Below, piece by piece: positions 1 through 10,300 of a DNA stretch of 64,000 bases. Below the pieces are notes generated by a model. It was not told where the DNA came from. It was given only the letters and a program-made list of their open reading frames with translations, and did no database searches. How positions within the stretch are numbered: the stretch's first letter is position 1; each line of letters begins with the position of its first letter. Both the position numbers and the translations under genes were made by a program. The DNA comes from Bifidobacterium callitrichos DSM 23973. GTDB lineage: Bacteria; Actinomycetota; Actinomycetes; Actinomycetales; Bifidobacteriaceae. Location: contig NZ_JGYS01000006.1 of the NCBI RefSeq assembly GCF_000741175.1, positions 62,001 to 126,000 of the forward strand, given 5' to 3'.

Positions 1-656
1 TCCCGATCGGCATCATGTGCGCCGTCTACCTCGTTGAATACGCGAAGGGCAGCAAGCTGGCGATGACGGTCTCCATGCTCGTCGACGTCATGAGTGGTAT
101 CCCGTCCATCGTCGCCGGTCTGTTCGCATTCTCGATGTTCACCATCGTGTTCGGACCTGGTACGATCAACGGCTTCGAAGGCTCCGTGGCATTGTCCCTG
201 CTGATGCTGCCGACCGTCGTCAAGTCCTGCGAGGAAATGCTCAAGATCGTTCCGAACGATCTTCGTGAGGCCTCTCTGGCGCTTGGCGTCACCAAGCAGC
301 GCACGATCACCAAGATCGTGCTGCGCACCGCACTGCCGGGCATCGTCTCCGGCTGCATCCTCGCCATCGCACGAGTCATCGGCGAGACCGCGCCTCTGCT
401 CATGACCGCAGGCTACATCTCCTCGACGAACGTCAACCTGTTCTCGGGCCAGATGACCACCTTGCCTGTGTATGTCTACCAGGAGTACAGCAAGCTGCAC
501 GCCAACTGCCCGGCTGCCGCCACCTCCGCCTGCGTGGCCGACATCCCGATGGAACGCTCTTGGGCTGCCGCCCTCGTCCTGATCGTGATCGTCCTGCTGC
601 TCAACCTGATCGGCCGTCTGGTCGCCAAGGTGTTCGCCGTCAAGACCGAGCGCTGA
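1..656 (+). CDS. pstA: Phosphate ABC transporter permease PstA (5' end outside window)
   Basis: Membrane permease of the PstSCAB high-affinity phosphate importer. The window opens inside the gene; reading begins in frame at base 3 and 217 residues are visible. They contain several hydrophobic helices and the cytoplasmic loop [19 protein letters not shown] (about visible residues 88-108), the EAA-type loop by which such permeases dock on the ATPase. A last hydrophobic helix ([17 protein letters not shown]) ends the protein. pstB follows 52 bases later on the same strand, the usual pst order, which favours PstA over PstC. Identity is by motif and context; the N-terminus cannot be judged. Confidence 0.93.
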   Translation, partial: PIGIMCAVYLVEYAKGSKLAMTVSMLVDVMSGIPSIVAGLFAFSMFTIVFGPGTINGFEGSVALSLLMLPTVVKSCEEMLKIVPNDLREASLALGVTKQRTITKIVLRTALPGIVSGCILAIARVIGETAPLLMTAGYISSTNVNLFSGQMTTLPVYVYQEYSKLHANCPAAATSACVADIPMERSWAAALVLIVIVLLLNLIGRLVAKVFAVKTER

Positions 657-708
657 TCGGTTAACCCGTTCGAATCGCTTCGAATTTCAAGGAATTAAGG
701 GAAATATC

Positions 709-1488
709 ATGGGACAACGTATTGACGTCAACCACGAGAACATCTACTACGGCGACTTCCTCGCCGTCGAGGATGTGAACATCAACATCGAGGCCAACAA
801 GGTCACCGCCTTCATCGGCCCGTCCGGCTGCGGCAAGTCCACCGTGCTCCGCACGCTCGACCGCATGCACGAGCTCATCAACGGCGCTCACGTCGAGGGC
901 GAGGTGCTGCTCGAGGGCAAGAACATCTACGACAAGGACATGGACCCGGTCGCCATCCGTCGTGACGTCGGCATGGTCTTCCAGCGCCCGAACCCGTTCC
1001 CGACGATGTCCATTCGTGAGAACGTGCTCGCCGGTGTTCGTCTGAACAACCGCCACATCTCCAAGTCCGACGCCGACGATCTCGTCGAGTGGGCCCTGCG
1101 CGGCGCCAACCTGTGGAACGAGGTCAAGGATCGTCTTGACAACCCGGGCATCGGCCTGTCCGGTGGTCAGCAGCAGCGTCTGTGCATCGCTCGCGCCGTC
1201 GCCGTCCACCCGAAGGTGATTCTTATGGACGAGCCCTGCTCCGCTCTGGACCCGATCTCCACGCTCGCCGTCGAGGACCTGATCAACGAGATCAAGAACG
1301 ACTACACGATCGTGATCGTGACCCACAACATGCAGCAGGCTGCTCGTATCGCCGACTACACCGCCTTCTTCAACCTGAAGGCCGTCGGCCAGCCGGGCCA
1401 CCTCGAGTACTTCGCGGACACCACCACGATGTTCAACAACCCGCAGAACGAAGAGGCCGAGCGTTACATCTCCGGCCGCTTCGGCTGA
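709..1488 (+). CDS. pstB: Phosphate ABC transporter ATPase PstB
   Basis: ATPase that powers phosphate import through PstCA; cytoplasmic face of the membrane. 259 residues, the normal PstB length. Walker [10 protein letters not shown] at residues 37-45, Q-loop near residue 90 ([10 protein letters not shown], typical of PstB), signature LSGGQQQR at 150-157, Walker B VILMDEP at 170-176, and switch His in THN at 205-207. The ATG follows a purine-rich AAGGGAAATATC ribosome site. It lies 52 bases after pstA, so it is very probably co-transcribed, and is closed by a strong hairpin just downstream. Confidence 0.97.
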   Translation: MGQRIDVNHENIYYGDFLAVEDVNINIEANKVTAFIGPSGCGKSTVLRTLDRMHELINGAHVEGEVLLEGKNIYDKDMDPVAIRRDVGMVFQRPNPFPTMSIRENVLAGVRLNNRHISKSDADDLVEWALRGANLWNEVKDRLDNPGIGLSGGQQQRLCIARAVAVHPKVILMDEPCSALDPISTLAVEDLINEIKNDYTIVIVTHNMQQAARIADYTAFFNLKAVGQPGHLEYFADTTTMFNNPQNEEAERYISGRFG

Positions 1489-1516
1489 TCGCGCGACGCG
1501 ACTAAGCCGTCCCCTC

Positions 1517-1568
1517 AACGGGAAAGCCCTCGTACCGGTCCTCACCGGTGCGGGGGCTTTCCCGTTTG
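1517..1568 (+). terminator. Rho-independent terminator of the pst operon
   Basis: Thirteen-base stem AACGGGAAAGCCC (1517-1529) pairs with 1554-1566; the 24-base loop itself contains a further inverted repeat (ACCGGT). A short T run follows. It lies 29 bases after the pstB stop. Confidence 0.85.
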
Positions 1569-1862
1569 TTGGGGGCTCCCCGGTCTTCCCTGTGCGAGTG
1601 ATCCATGTCGCCAGAAGGTAATGTGCGTTCTCCGAGGCTAATTACTTCACTCCCACAAGCAACGTATGCTGACTTCCTCCATTCGTACGGCCTTTGTGGT
1701 CGTAGGCCGGTAGTCACCCGTTTTCGTACGAATAGTGACTGTAAGCGTACGAAATAGGGTGATTGGGTTGCAATAGCCACTATCACCGTACACCTGTGTC
1801 GTCTCAGAGTACGTTGCCGGTGGGCTTCAACTGGTTGGCAACCATGTCCGTCCGGGATTGTC
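1569..1862. other. Gene-free stretch with clustered CGTACG palindromes
   Basis: No convincing reading frame is seen. The hexamer CGTACG occurs at 1684, 1725 and 1746; the middle copy sits in the perfect palindrome TTCGTACGAA (1723-1732). The sequence between is rich in short repeats such as GGGTGA/TCACCC. Its role is unknown; a regulator binding region or a decayed element are both possible. Confidence 0.4.
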
Positions 1863-1986
1863 TCCGATCCTGTAGGATCGAACGTTTTGCACGTTTGACA
1901 GGCCACTTCAGCGTCCGATCCTGTAGGATCCGTCGAGAATATGGCTCTGGACTTGGCGTAAACATTCGATTCTGGAGGGTCCGTCG
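1863..1986. repeat. Three-copy palindromic repeat array, 51-bp period (locus 1)
   Basis: Copies of a palindrome with core CGATCCTGTAGGATCG start at 1865, 1916 and 1967, that is exactly 51 bases apart. The first two are nearly identical over the core; the third (CGATTCTGGAGGGTCCG) is more diverged. The intervening stretches are not alike. The same palindrome occurs at the same period between malQ and rplM (44567-44699). It lies between the ends of two convergent transcription units (pstB and the purine permease). Confidence 0.8.
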
Positions 1987-1993
1987 CGTACTG

Positions 1994-2033
1994 AAAAGCC
2001 CCCCGTGTGGCTCATGGCCATACAGGGGGCTTG
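1994..2033 (-). terminator. Terminator of the purine permease gene
   Basis: Read on the minus strand, AAGCCCCC pairs with GGGGGCTT, followed by TTCAG. It lies about 30 bases beyond the stop of the permease. Confidence 0.75.
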
Positions 2034-2063
2034 TGAAACTGTGTCGATCGGACTAACCGACTA

Positions 2064-3458
2064 TCAGAGCACCGCCATGCACACGAAGTCGATGACGAAC
2101 AGCGCGGCGACGACCCAGATGAGCGGGTGGACCTCCTTGGCCTTGCCCTTGCAGGTCTTCACGATGCAGTACATGATGAAGCCGCCGGCGATGCCGTAGG
2201 AGATGGAGTAGGAGTACGCCATGAAGGCGGTGGCGAAGAACGCCGGAATCGCCTCGGAGATGTCGGCCCAGTCGATCTCCTTGAGGGAGGCGGCCATCAT
2301 GCAGCCGACGATCACCAGCACGCCGGCGGTCGCGGCTGACGGCACGGCGGAGATGACCGGAGCGAAGAAGATGGACAGTGCGAAGCAGATGGAGACGACC
2401 ACGGAGGTCAGACCGGTACGGCCGCCCGCTGCGATGCCCGCGGAGGACTCGACGTACGTGGTCGTGTTCGAGGTGCCGAAGATCGCGCCGATGGAGGTGG
2501 CGATCGAGTCGGCGAACAGGGCCTTGTCCATCTTGGAGGAGAAGCCGGAGCCGTTCTCCAGAGCTTTCTCATCCTCGAGGGAGAAGATGCCGGTGCGGCG
2601 TCCGGTGCCGAGGAACGTGCCGAGCGTGTCGAACGTGTCGGACATCGAGAACGCGAAGATCGTGACGATCACGAGCGGCAGCTTGGCCGGATCGGAGAAC
2701 AGCGCCGGGAAGCCTTCGGCGCTGAAGATCGCGCCGAACGTGACCGGCAGCTCGGAGAAGGTCTGCGACAGCGACTGGGAGGAGCCGAAGTTGGTCACGC
2801 CGAACGGGATGCCGATGATCGTGGTGATGACGATGGCCAGCAGCATGCCGCCCTTGACCTTGAGCACGGTGAAGACGATCGCGAGCACGAGGCCGATGAG
2901 GAAGACCCACAGGACTTTGTCGTTGAAGTTCGCAAGCCCCGGGGTGGCGGCGACGGCACCGCCCTTGGCAGCGGCCTTCGGGTCGCCCGGCGTGAACTTG
3001 ATCAGACCGACGTTGAGCATGCCGACGTAGGCGACGAACAGGCCGATGCCGCCGCCGATCGCCTGCTGCAGCGATTCGGGGATGGCCATGATGATCATCT
3101 TGCGGATCTTGGTGACGGTGATCACGATGTTGATCAGACCGCACAGGAACACCATGCACATCGTCTGCTGCCACGGGAAGCCGAGACCGAAGCAGACCGT
3201 GTAGGTGAAGAACGCGTTGAGGCCCATGCCGGCGGCCTGGGCGTACGGCACATTGGCGAACAGGCCCATGATGAGCGTGCCGATGATCGCCGCGATGATC
3301 GTGGCGAGGAAGACGCCGCCCCACGGCATGCCGGTGGACGACAGGATCTGCGGGTTGACGACGATGATGTACGCCATCGCGAAGAACGTGGTCAGACCGG
3401 CCAGCACCTCGGTCGAGACCGTCGTTCCGCTCTCCTTCAAATGGAAGAACTTCTCCAT
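2064..3458 (-). CDS. AzgA-type NCS2 purine (adenine/guanine/hypoxanthine) permease
   Basis: Multi-spanning membrane transporter, likely a proton-driven purine base importer. 464 residues, the usual size for the AzgA/PbuG branch of NCS2. Family signs are the N-terminal STEVLAGLTTFFAMAYIIVVNP, the conserved AAGMGLNAFFTYTV segment and many hydrophobic helices through to the C-terminus. The start at 3458 (MEKFFHLKES) is chosen because a good AAGGAAAAG ribosome site lies just upstream; a longer frame reading further 5' has no family similarity. It is monocistronic, facing away from the hydrolase gene. Substrate (adenine versus guanine/hypoxanthine) cannot be decided from the sequence. Confidence 0.9.
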   Translation of the reverse strand: MEKFFHLKESGTTVSTEVLAGLTTFFAMAYIIVVNPQILSSTGMPWGGVFLATIIAAIIGTLIMGLFANVPYAQAAGMGLNAFFTYTVCFGLGFPWQQTMCMVFLCGLINIVITVTKIRKMIIMAIPESLQQAIGGGIGLFVAYVGMLNVGLIKFTPGDPKAAAKGGAVAATPGLANFNDKVLWVFLIGLVLAIVFTVLKVKGGMLLAIVITTIIGIPFGVTNFGSSQSLSQTFSELPVTFGAIFSAEGFPALFSDPAKLPLVIVTIFAFSMSDTFDTLGTFLGTGRRTGIFSLEDEKALENGSGFSSKMDKALFADSIATSIGAIFGTSNTTTYVESSAGIAAGGRTGLTSVVVSICFALSIFFAPVISAVPSAATAGVLVIVGCMMAASLKEIDWADISEAIPAFFATAFMAYSYSISYGIAGGFIMYCIVKTCKGKAKEVHPLIWVVAALFVIDFVCMAVL

Positions 3459-3747
3459 GTTTTCTTTCTTTTCCTTGGGTTGTGCGGGATCTCCGTCCGC
3501 CACGGTCACGTTCGCGCTGTCGCGATGGGTGGGGATCCCGGCGAGAATTGCGACTCGCCCCGGCCCTGCTTGCGGCGTGTCGATATGCGAGAAGCATATT
3601 GACAAACCGTCTTCGGCCGGAACCGAAGGTGATTATAGCGCGGCCCCATTGCGCGAAATCCGCGGGTCGAGAGATGGCCAGCATGGTCAACATGACAACT
3701 AGACTTGGGTCTCGGATATGCCGGAAGCACGACGAGGGGAGTGGCAT

Positions 3748-4461
3748 ATGGCCAAGCAGCCGGTCGAGGTGTCGATTCGCGCGTGGAAGAAGAACACGGT
3801 CAAGCCGGGGCAGGAGCACGGTCGCGTGCTGCTCATGCCCGGCACCGGCTACAACTGCGATCGCCCGCTGCTGTACTGGTCGGCGCAGGCGCTTGTCGAG
3901 GGCGGGTGGCGCATCGACCGTATGAACGTGGCGCATGCGTCCGACGATCTGTCCACCGTGATCCCCGTCATCAATCAGGCGATCGACGAGTGGGTGGCCT
4001 CGGTGCGTGCGGAGTCGCCCGATGTCAGGCTCCTGCTGATCGGCAAGTCCCTGACGACGATGACCTACCCGCATGTCGCCACGCGCTATGGTCTGCCGTT
4101 TGTGCTGCTGACTCCGGTCCTGCATCACGCCGACTTCGACCCGTCCGCCCGGGTGATCCCGGTCCCGCGCGTCGGCGACGACATCGTGGCCGAGTCGGAC
4201 GCGCCGTCCGTGGAGGTCGCCAAGGCTTTGGTTTCCGGCGAGTCCAATGCCGATTCGCGTTACCCGGGCCCCGCTCCGCTGGTATGCGCCGGCACTGCCG
4301 ACCCCTTCTACGACCGCGCCCGCGCCAACGCCCTGACCCCGCACGTCCACGAATACCCCGACGCCAACCATTCGATCGAGGTCCCCGGCCACTGGCGTCG
4401 CTCCCTCGACTACTTGAAGGAGGTCTCCGCCTCCGTCTCCCAATACGCCGCCACTTTATAG
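3748..4461 (+). CDS. Small alpha/beta-hydrolase-fold protein
   Basis: Probable cytoplasmic hydrolase of unknown substrate, 237 residues. The alpha/beta-hydrolase pattern is visible: an oxyanion region MPGTGYNCDRPL near residue 28, a nucleophile elbow GKSLTT with Ser101, acid candidate Asp185 in GTADPF, and general base His208 in DANHSI. The elbow GxSxT departs from the common GxSxG. The start at 3748 follows GAGGGGAG at a spacing of six bases; an in-frame ATG at 3718 has no such site. It stands alone between the purine permease and the rplJ leader. Confidence 0.75.
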   Translation: MAKQPVEVSIRAWKKNTVKPGQEHGRVLLMPGTGYNCDRPLLYWSAQALVEGGWRIDRMNVAHASDDLSTVIPVINQAIDEWVASVRAESPDVRLLLIGKSLTTMTYPHVATRYGLPFVLLTPVLHHADFDPSARVIPVPRVGDDIVAESDAPSVEVAKALVSGESNADSRYPGPAPLVCAGTADPFYDRARANALTPHVHEYPDANHSIEVPGHWRRSLDYLKEVSASVSQYAATL

Positions 4462-4494
4462 ACGCGACACGCCGAAGCTTGTCGTTGTCGCAGC

Positions 4495-4657
4495 CAAGTC
4501 GTAATTTATCCCTTCGTAAACCACAGACCGTTGGTTGGAGCGTGCACGCGCTCCCGAAGTTTGGTTCGCCAAGCCAGCGCAGGTTGAGAGATGTAAGCCC
4601 GTTACGGGCAGCCGGAAACGGCCTTATGTTGCTCTGCCTGCGTGCAGGGCTTTTTTT
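4495..4657 (+). ncRNA. Ribosomal protein L10 leader
   Basis: About 160 bases of non-coding sequence with several inverted repeats end in a terminator hairpin about 60 bases before rplJ. Position and form match the L10 leader, the 5' UTR structure bound by L10(L12)4 to repress rplJL. The assignment rests on position and structure, not on a covariance search. Confidence 0.7.
4631..4657 (+). terminator. Attenuator hairpin in the rplJL leader
   Basis: GCTCTGC pairs with GCAGGGC (one G-U pair) around a six-base loop, followed by seven T residues, upstream of rplJ. A strong intrinsic terminator placed before the gene suggests transcription attenuation of rplJL. Confidence 0.8.
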
Positions 4658-4716
4658 CATGCCCGAATGGCGTGCCGGACCGGAACAGATCAACGGCCGA
4701 TCTAGGAAGGAACGCC

Positions 4717-5238
4717 ATGAAGAGGCCCGAAAAGGAAGCGGTGGTTGCCCAGCTTACGGCTCAGTTCCGTGCTGCTGACGCGATCTACCTCACCGAGTAC
4801 CGCGGGCTTACCGTTCCGCAGGTCAGTGATCTGCGCGAAAAGCTAGGCCGCGATACTTCCTACACCGTGGCAAAGAACACGCTGGCACGCATCGCCGCCA
4901 AGGAAGCGGGCATCGAGGGTCTCGACGAGATCCTTTCCGGCCCGACCGCCATCACCTTCGTGAAGGGCGACTTCATCGAGGCTGCGAAGACCATCCGTGA
5001 CTTCGCCAAGACCAACAAGGCCCTTGTCATCAAGGGTGGTTACGCCGACGGCACCGTGTACGATGCCGAGGGCGCTACCAAGCTGGCGGATCTCAAGTCC
5101 CGCCCGCAGCTGCTCGCCGAGTTCGCCGGCGACATCAAGGCTACGATGTCCAAGGCCGCGTACCTGTTCAACGCCCTGCCGACCAAGGCCGTGCGTACGA
5201 TCGATGCGCTGCGCGAGAAGCAGGAGAAGGCTGCCTGA
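4717..5238 (+). CDS. rplJ: 50S ribosomal protein L10
   Basis: Base of the ribosomal stalk, anchors L7/L12 dimers to 23S rRNA and represses its own leader. 173 residues with the L10 N-terminus (MKRPEKEAVVAQL, then YLTEYRGLTV), the TYTVAKNTLARIA segment and a C-terminal helix for L12 binding. Start at 4717 follows AGGAAGG; longer in-frame reading into the leader is not part of the protein. rplL follows after 124 bases. Confidence 0.97.
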   Translation: MKRPEKEAVVAQLTAQFRAADAIYLTEYRGLTVPQVSDLREKLGRDTSYTVAKNTLARIAAKEAGIEGLDEILSGPTAITFVKGDFIEAAKTIRDFAKTNKALVIKGGYADGTVYDAEGATKLADLKSRPQLLAEFAGDIKATMSKAAYLFNALPTKAVRTIDALREKQEKAA

Positions 5239-5362
5239 TCATCCTGCCGGTCCGCGTGGCCGGCGCCCGATCGCACAGTCGGAACCATAAAGAGAAAAAT
5301 TTTTTAGGTGACGGGCAACCTCTTCAACCCCAACCCGTCGCCATGATTGAAAGGAAGCCATT

Positions 5363-5746
5363 ATGGCTAAGTTCACCCAGGATGAGCTGCTGGAAGCCTT
5401 CGGTGAGATGACCCTCGTCGAGCTCTCCGAGTTCGTGAAGGCCTTCGAGGAGAAGTTCGACGTTGAGGCTGCCGCCCCGGCCGCCGCCGTCATCGCCGCC
5501 CCGGCCGCCGGCGCTGCTGCCGAGGAAGAGGAGAAGACCGAGTTCGACGTCGTCCTCTCCGCCGTCGGCGACAAGAAGATCCAGGTCATCAAGGCCGTCA
5601 AGGCCATCACCGGTGCCGGCCTGGCTGACGCCAAGGGCATGGTTGACGGTGCTCCGACCACCATCCTCGAGAAGGCCAAGAAGGAAGACGCCGAGAAGGC
5701 GAAGTCCCAGCTGGAAGAGGCTGGCGCCACCGTCGAGCTCAAGTGA
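5363..5746 (+). CDS. rplL: 50S ribosomal protein L7/L12
   Basis: Stalk protein that recruits translation GTPases. 127 residues: N-terminal dimerisation helices (residues 1-35), an Ala/Pro-rich hinge (about 36-55), and the conserved C-terminal domain with [33 protein letters not shown] precedes the ATG. It is the last gene of the rplJL operon and is followed by a strong terminator. Confidence 0.98.
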   Translation: MAKFTQDELLEAFGEMTLVELSEFVKAFEEKFDVEAAAPAAAVIAAPAAGAAAEEEEKTEFDVVLSAVGDKKIQVIKAVKAITGAGLADAKGMVDGAPTTILEKAKKEDAEKAKSQLEEAGATVELK

Positions 5747-5791
5747 TTGTCGCGGCTTGAAGCCGCACATCATCGCTCTACCTAGCGCAGG

Positions 5792-5828
5792 AAACCCCGC
5801 ATCCGCTTCGTGCCGATGCGGGGTTTTT
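5792..5828 (+). terminator. Terminator of rplJL
   Basis: AAACCCCGCATC (5792-5803) pairs with GATGCGGGGTTT (5815-5826), with a T-rich tail. Confidence 0.92.
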
Positions 5829-6026
5829 AGTTGATTCATGGGTGGATACTGCATCAAATGCGGCAAATGCCGGTGCGGCATGACACAATAAGAAATAGTG
5901 TGTGGATGCAGTTCATGCCTAACGCATACCCGTACGTGCCTGCACGAGCGTGCCCGTGGACGTGATTTAGGCGTGTGCGCCAACGCATGTGCCGTGAAGA
6001 TGCAAGAGGAAAGGAAGGCCGACACC

Positions 6027-7373
6027 GTGAGTGACCATACGACGAGCCAGTGGCGGGTGAAGGTCAGTGGCGGCACCCAGGTCGGCGTCCGCCCGGGAGA
6101 GAGCCTGGAGATCGGCCGTAAGCCGTTGCGTCCGTTGCCGGATACCGGCGTCGCGCGCCTTGAGGTGGAGGATTCGGCCAAGTCCATGTCGAAGCGGCAC
6201 GCGCTGCTCACCGTCACCGCCGAGGGTGACGCGCTGCTGCGTGATCTCAATTCCACGAACGGCTCCTATGTCGTCAACCCCGATGGCGAGCTGATGCGTC
6301 TTCCTGCGGGGCGCGACTTCCCGCTGCCGACGTCTCCGATCCGTCTGCAGTTCGGTGATGTGCCGGTCGATTTCGTGCGCGTCGACAAGCCCGAACCTGC
6401 GGTCAAGCCGTTCACGCCGCATGTGCCGAATCTGTTCGACTATTCGTCGCCGACGGCCACGCATCAGGAGCCTGATGCGGCCGATATGTCCGTTGCGGAC
6501 ATTCTTGATCTGCGTGCCGGCGAGCCGACCGCGGTGTTCGATGCGCAGTCCGCGCGTCCGGCCGCGCCGCTGACGCCGCTCAAGTCGTTGGCCGGTGTCG
6601 GTCCGGAGCATGACGAGCCTGTTCAGCATGCTCCGTCCGATGCGTCCTCCTCGTCAGCCTCCGATGACGAGCCTGCGTCCGATTTCCATATCGATATCGA
6701 TTTTCCGACGATCGCGTCCGGTCCGGTGATCGCACCCGCATCCGGTGACGGCGACGCCAGTGACGCCGGTGACGTCGATGCCGCCGCGCCCACGGCCGAG
6801 AGCGGCGTCGCGTCCGCCTCCACGCCCGAGACGCCTTCCCTGTCCGATCAGGACGACGACCATGCCTCCGATTCGATGCCGCTGCGGTTGGGCGACGCAC
6901 ACGGCGGATCCGCGCCCCGCGATCTCTTCGCCGATGCCCGCGGCGTGGAACAGACTGTGGAACATGCCGTGGAACAGCCCGCTGAGACTTCGGAGACCTT
7001 CACCACACAGGACAACACGATGCCGCTGGTCAATCAGGTGGTGAACCAGAACGTCGTCGCCGACAACGCCTCCACCTTCGAGCCGGAGCCGGGCTCCGTG
7101 TTCGAGAAGGTCTCCAACGGCGACTTCGACCGTCCGCAGCCGCGCATCATCGAGGCAGGCGGATACACCTCCGAGGACGCCCGGCACACCACCGACATGA
7201 CCAAGCAGTTCGAGATGGCCCGTCACCGTGAACTGCTGCCGTTCCTTGCGATGAACCCCGCCCTCTACGACGACCTGTACGCATGGCTTGCGGCGCAAGG
7301 CAACGCCGACATCGACGAGGCGCTCGCGCACAACGCGGGCTACCAGGATTACCGTGAAGCGGTAGGAAAGTGA
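6027..7373 (+). CDS. FHA-domain protein with acidic linker and helical C-terminal tail
   Basis: Putative phosphothreonine-reading adaptor, 448 residues. An FHA domain fills about residues 10-112 with the diagnostic G30-R31, S55-x-x-H58 and N75-x-x-N78-G79. A long acidic, low-complexity linker (about 150-370) follows. A compact C-terminal segment (FLAMNPALYDDLYAWLAAQG) resembles the LRV-type helical unit found in actinobacterial proteins. The GTG at 6027 is preferred because AGGAAAGGAAGG lies eight bases upstream; ATG or GTG codons further 5' lack a site. The degenerate helicase gene starts seven bases after its stop, so the two are almost certainly one transcript. Confidence 0.85.
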   Translation: MSDHTTSQWRVKVSGGTQVGVRPGESLEIGRKPLRPLPDTGVARLEVEDSAKSMSKRHALLTVTAEGDALLRDLNSTNGSYVVNPDGELMRLPAGRDFPLPTSPIRLQFGDVPVDFVRVDKPEPAVKPFTPHVPNLFDYSSPTATHQEPDAADMSVADILDLRAGEPTAVFDAQSARPAAPLTPLKSLAGVGPEHDEPVQHAPSDASSSSASDDEPASDFHIDIDFPTIASGPVIAPASGDGDASDAGDVDAAAPTAESGVASASTPETPSLSDQDDDHASDSMPLRLGDAHGGSAPRDLFADARGVEQTVEHAVEQPAETSETFTTQDNTMPLVNQVVNQNVVADNASTFEPEPGSVFEKVSNGDFDRPQPRIIEAGGYTSEDARHTTDMTKQFEMARHRELLPFLAMNPALYDDLYAWLAAQGNADIDEALAHNAGYQDYREAVGK

Positions 7374-7380
7374 GCGCACG

Positions 7381-10300
7381 ATGAGCACACAGCTGACGCT
7401 TGACCGTCTGCAGGAGTGGCACGACAAATACCGTGCCTCCCTGGTGCCCTCCCCGCTGGAGAACATCAACCAGCTCGCGGCGCAGCTCGACCTGACCCAT
7501 GCGCATCCCTCTGGCATCGCGCAGCTGTTCGCGTCCGGACATGTCACGCTCGAATCGCTGTTCCGCGACAACGGCATGCTGCGCGCCGCCGAGCGTCGTC
7601 TCGGTCGCGTGCTCGACGATCGCGCCGCGAAGAAGCGCGTCAGCGGCGTCGCCGAACTCTCGCTCGTCGTCGGTGTGGCCACGTGGAAGGGCAACGCCCT
7701 GCCAGTGCTGCTCTACCCGGTCTCCGCCGAGGCCAGCAATACGCTCGGCCATTCGTCGATCACCTTCACCGGCAACGTCGCGCTCAACGCGTCGTTCGTC
7801 TCCGTCATGCATTCGATCGGCGTCGATCTCGATGAGGACTATCTGTTCGACGGCTCCCACTACGCGTCCGGCACGCCGGAGACGTCGGCCGTGTTCGCCG
7901 CGATCACGAGCCAGATCAAGTCGCGTATCGCCGACTTCTCGATCGAACGCCACATCATCCTCGGCTGCTTCATGGAGCCCGCCGCGCAGATCCTCACCGA
8001 GACCCAGCACATCATCGACGATCTCGGCGACGGGCCCAGCGGCAATACGCTCCTCGACGCGATCGCCGGCGATGAGGACGCCGCCAAGACGCTGCGCAAT
8101 GCCGCCATCCCCGAATACAGTCCGTTCGATGCCGATCCGCACACCGAATACGAGATCGGCGACGTCGACAACACCGTGCGCTATGCCGCGCAATTGGCCG
8201 CATCCGGCCATTCGATCAGCGTGGATGGCGCGCTCGGGCGCGACACCGCGGAGCAGGCGGCCGCCATCGCCTCCCGTTGCGTGATGAACGGACGCTCCGT
8301 GCTGTACGTGCCGGGCGTCGCCGAGCAGAAGCGCCGCTTCACGCAGGTGATCCGATCGAACGAGATGCAGGGCATGCTGCTCGACATCGCCGACGAGAAC
8401 GCGAACGCAAGCATCGACCGTCAGCTCATCACCGCCGTCGGATTCCAGGAGGGCGTCGCCACCCAGCATTTCGACCAGCTGGCAGACGAGCTGGTCGGCG
8501 TGCGATCCCGCCTGACCCGCTATCTGGGCGACCTGCACGGTGTGAGCGACAAGTGGGGCGTCTCCGCCTACCAGACCATTCAGAACCTCGCCGCGATCTC
8601 CATCGCACCGACTCATCCGGCCACGCGCGTGCGCCTGACCGAGGCGGCCGCGCGCGGCATCAGCGGCCATCTGGATGAGTGGACCGCCAAGCTGCAGCGC
8701 GCCGGCGAAGTCGGCGAGTACACGATCGGACCGGACGACACCGCTTGGTACAAGGCGTCCCTCACCAGCGAGAAGGATGCCGTCGCCACCTACCAGCGCG
8801 TCATGGATCTGCTGCAGAAGGTGCTGCCGGCCGTGCGCGAGCATGTCGCCTCCACGGTGCAGACCTGCGGATTCCCGGTGCCCGAGACCGCCCGCGACTG
8901 GGGTCTGCAGATCATTGTCCTCAAAAACCTGCGTCGTGTGCTCGACGTGTTCCAGCCGGAGATCTTCGAGCGTGACGTCGATTCGATGATCGAGGCCACC
9001 AAGTCGAAGGCCGATCGCAAGGCCGAAGGCACCACGATGGGCTTCTGGGAGCGCCGCCGCCATGCGCGCGAGGCCAAGTCACTGCTGCGCGTCGGAGCTC
9101 AGGTCGAGGACATGCACGCCGCCCTCGTCGTCGTCAAGAAGCAGGCCGAGCAGTGGCATTCCCTGGTGCCGCACGGCGGATGGCCGGTGCTGCCGCCCAA
9201 GCTCGACCAGATGATCGCCGCACAGGAGACCATGGCGCAGGACATGGTCGCGCTCGACGCCGTGCTGAGCACCACGCCGGCCGGCGGCGAACTCGAGACC
9301 CGCAACTTCAACGACGTCGAGACGAGACTCAAGGCGCTGCTCGACGATCGCAAGGCGCTGGACACGCTGCCGGAGCGCTGCCGTCTCGAGAACGAGTTCC
9401 AGTCCGCGGGGCTCAACGATCTGGTCGCCGACTTCACGAACCGTCATATCTCCGGCGAGGCCGTCGGCGCCGAACTGCAGCTGGCCTGGTGGACCACCGT
9501 GTTCGAGGACATCGTGCGCTCCTCGCCGATCATCTCGAACCAGGATGGCTCCGTGCTGGCCAACGCCACCGAGCGGTTCGAGCAGGTCGACGTCGAGCAT
9601 GTGCGCTCCGTCGGCCCGATGGTCGCCCAGGAGTCGATGCGCAGGCTGTGCGACATGCTGTTCGCCCGCACGCAGGAGGCGAATCTGCTGCACACGCAGC
9701 TCGCCGGCCGCGGACACGTCACGCTCGACCACATCCGTCGTGACCATCCGGCGATTCTGGCGGCCGCCAAGCCGATCCTCATGGCGACTCCGGACACGCT
9801 CGCCTCGCTCACGCATCCGCATCTGCTCGCCGACGTCGCCATCGTCGATGCCTGCGCGCACATTCCCGCGATCCAGCTGCTGAGCGTGCTGGTGCGCGTC
9901 AAGCAGGTCGTCGTCATCGCGCATCGCGGCACCGTCACCTGCCCGAGCCTGAAGCAGCTCATCGACATGCTGCCCGCCGTCGAGGTCGGCTCGCATCCGG
10001 TACGTCGCGCGCCGCGTCTGACCGCGTTCCTCGAGACCGAGGGCTACGGCGCCGTGCGCTACGACGTGACGACCGAAGGCGCGGTCGGACGCGTGGCCTA
10101 CCACAAGGTCGAGGCCAGCGGCACCCCGGTCTTCGCCAGCGGTCTGGTCGAATCCAGCCAGACGGAGATCGACGAGGTGGTACGGCTCATCACCGAACGC
10201 GCCGCCAGCTTCACGATCGTGCCGGCGGGCTACATGCTCACCGTCGTGACGATGACCGAGGGATTCCGCGTCCGTCTCGGCTCCGAGCTGAAGGCCCTGG

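Noticed and set aside
661..1545. 294-codon minus-strand frame over pstB
   Set aside because: Shadow of pstB, which has all ABC ATPase motifs.
1863..1986. CRISPR array for the 51-bp periodic repeats
   Set aside because: Only three copies, a palindromic core with variable edges, spacers shorter than usual and no cas genes in the window. Kept as an unexplained repeat array instead.
1763..2056. 97-codon frame across the first palindromic array
   Set aside because: It runs through the repeats and the purine permease terminator, lacks a ribosome site and has no recognisable sequence.
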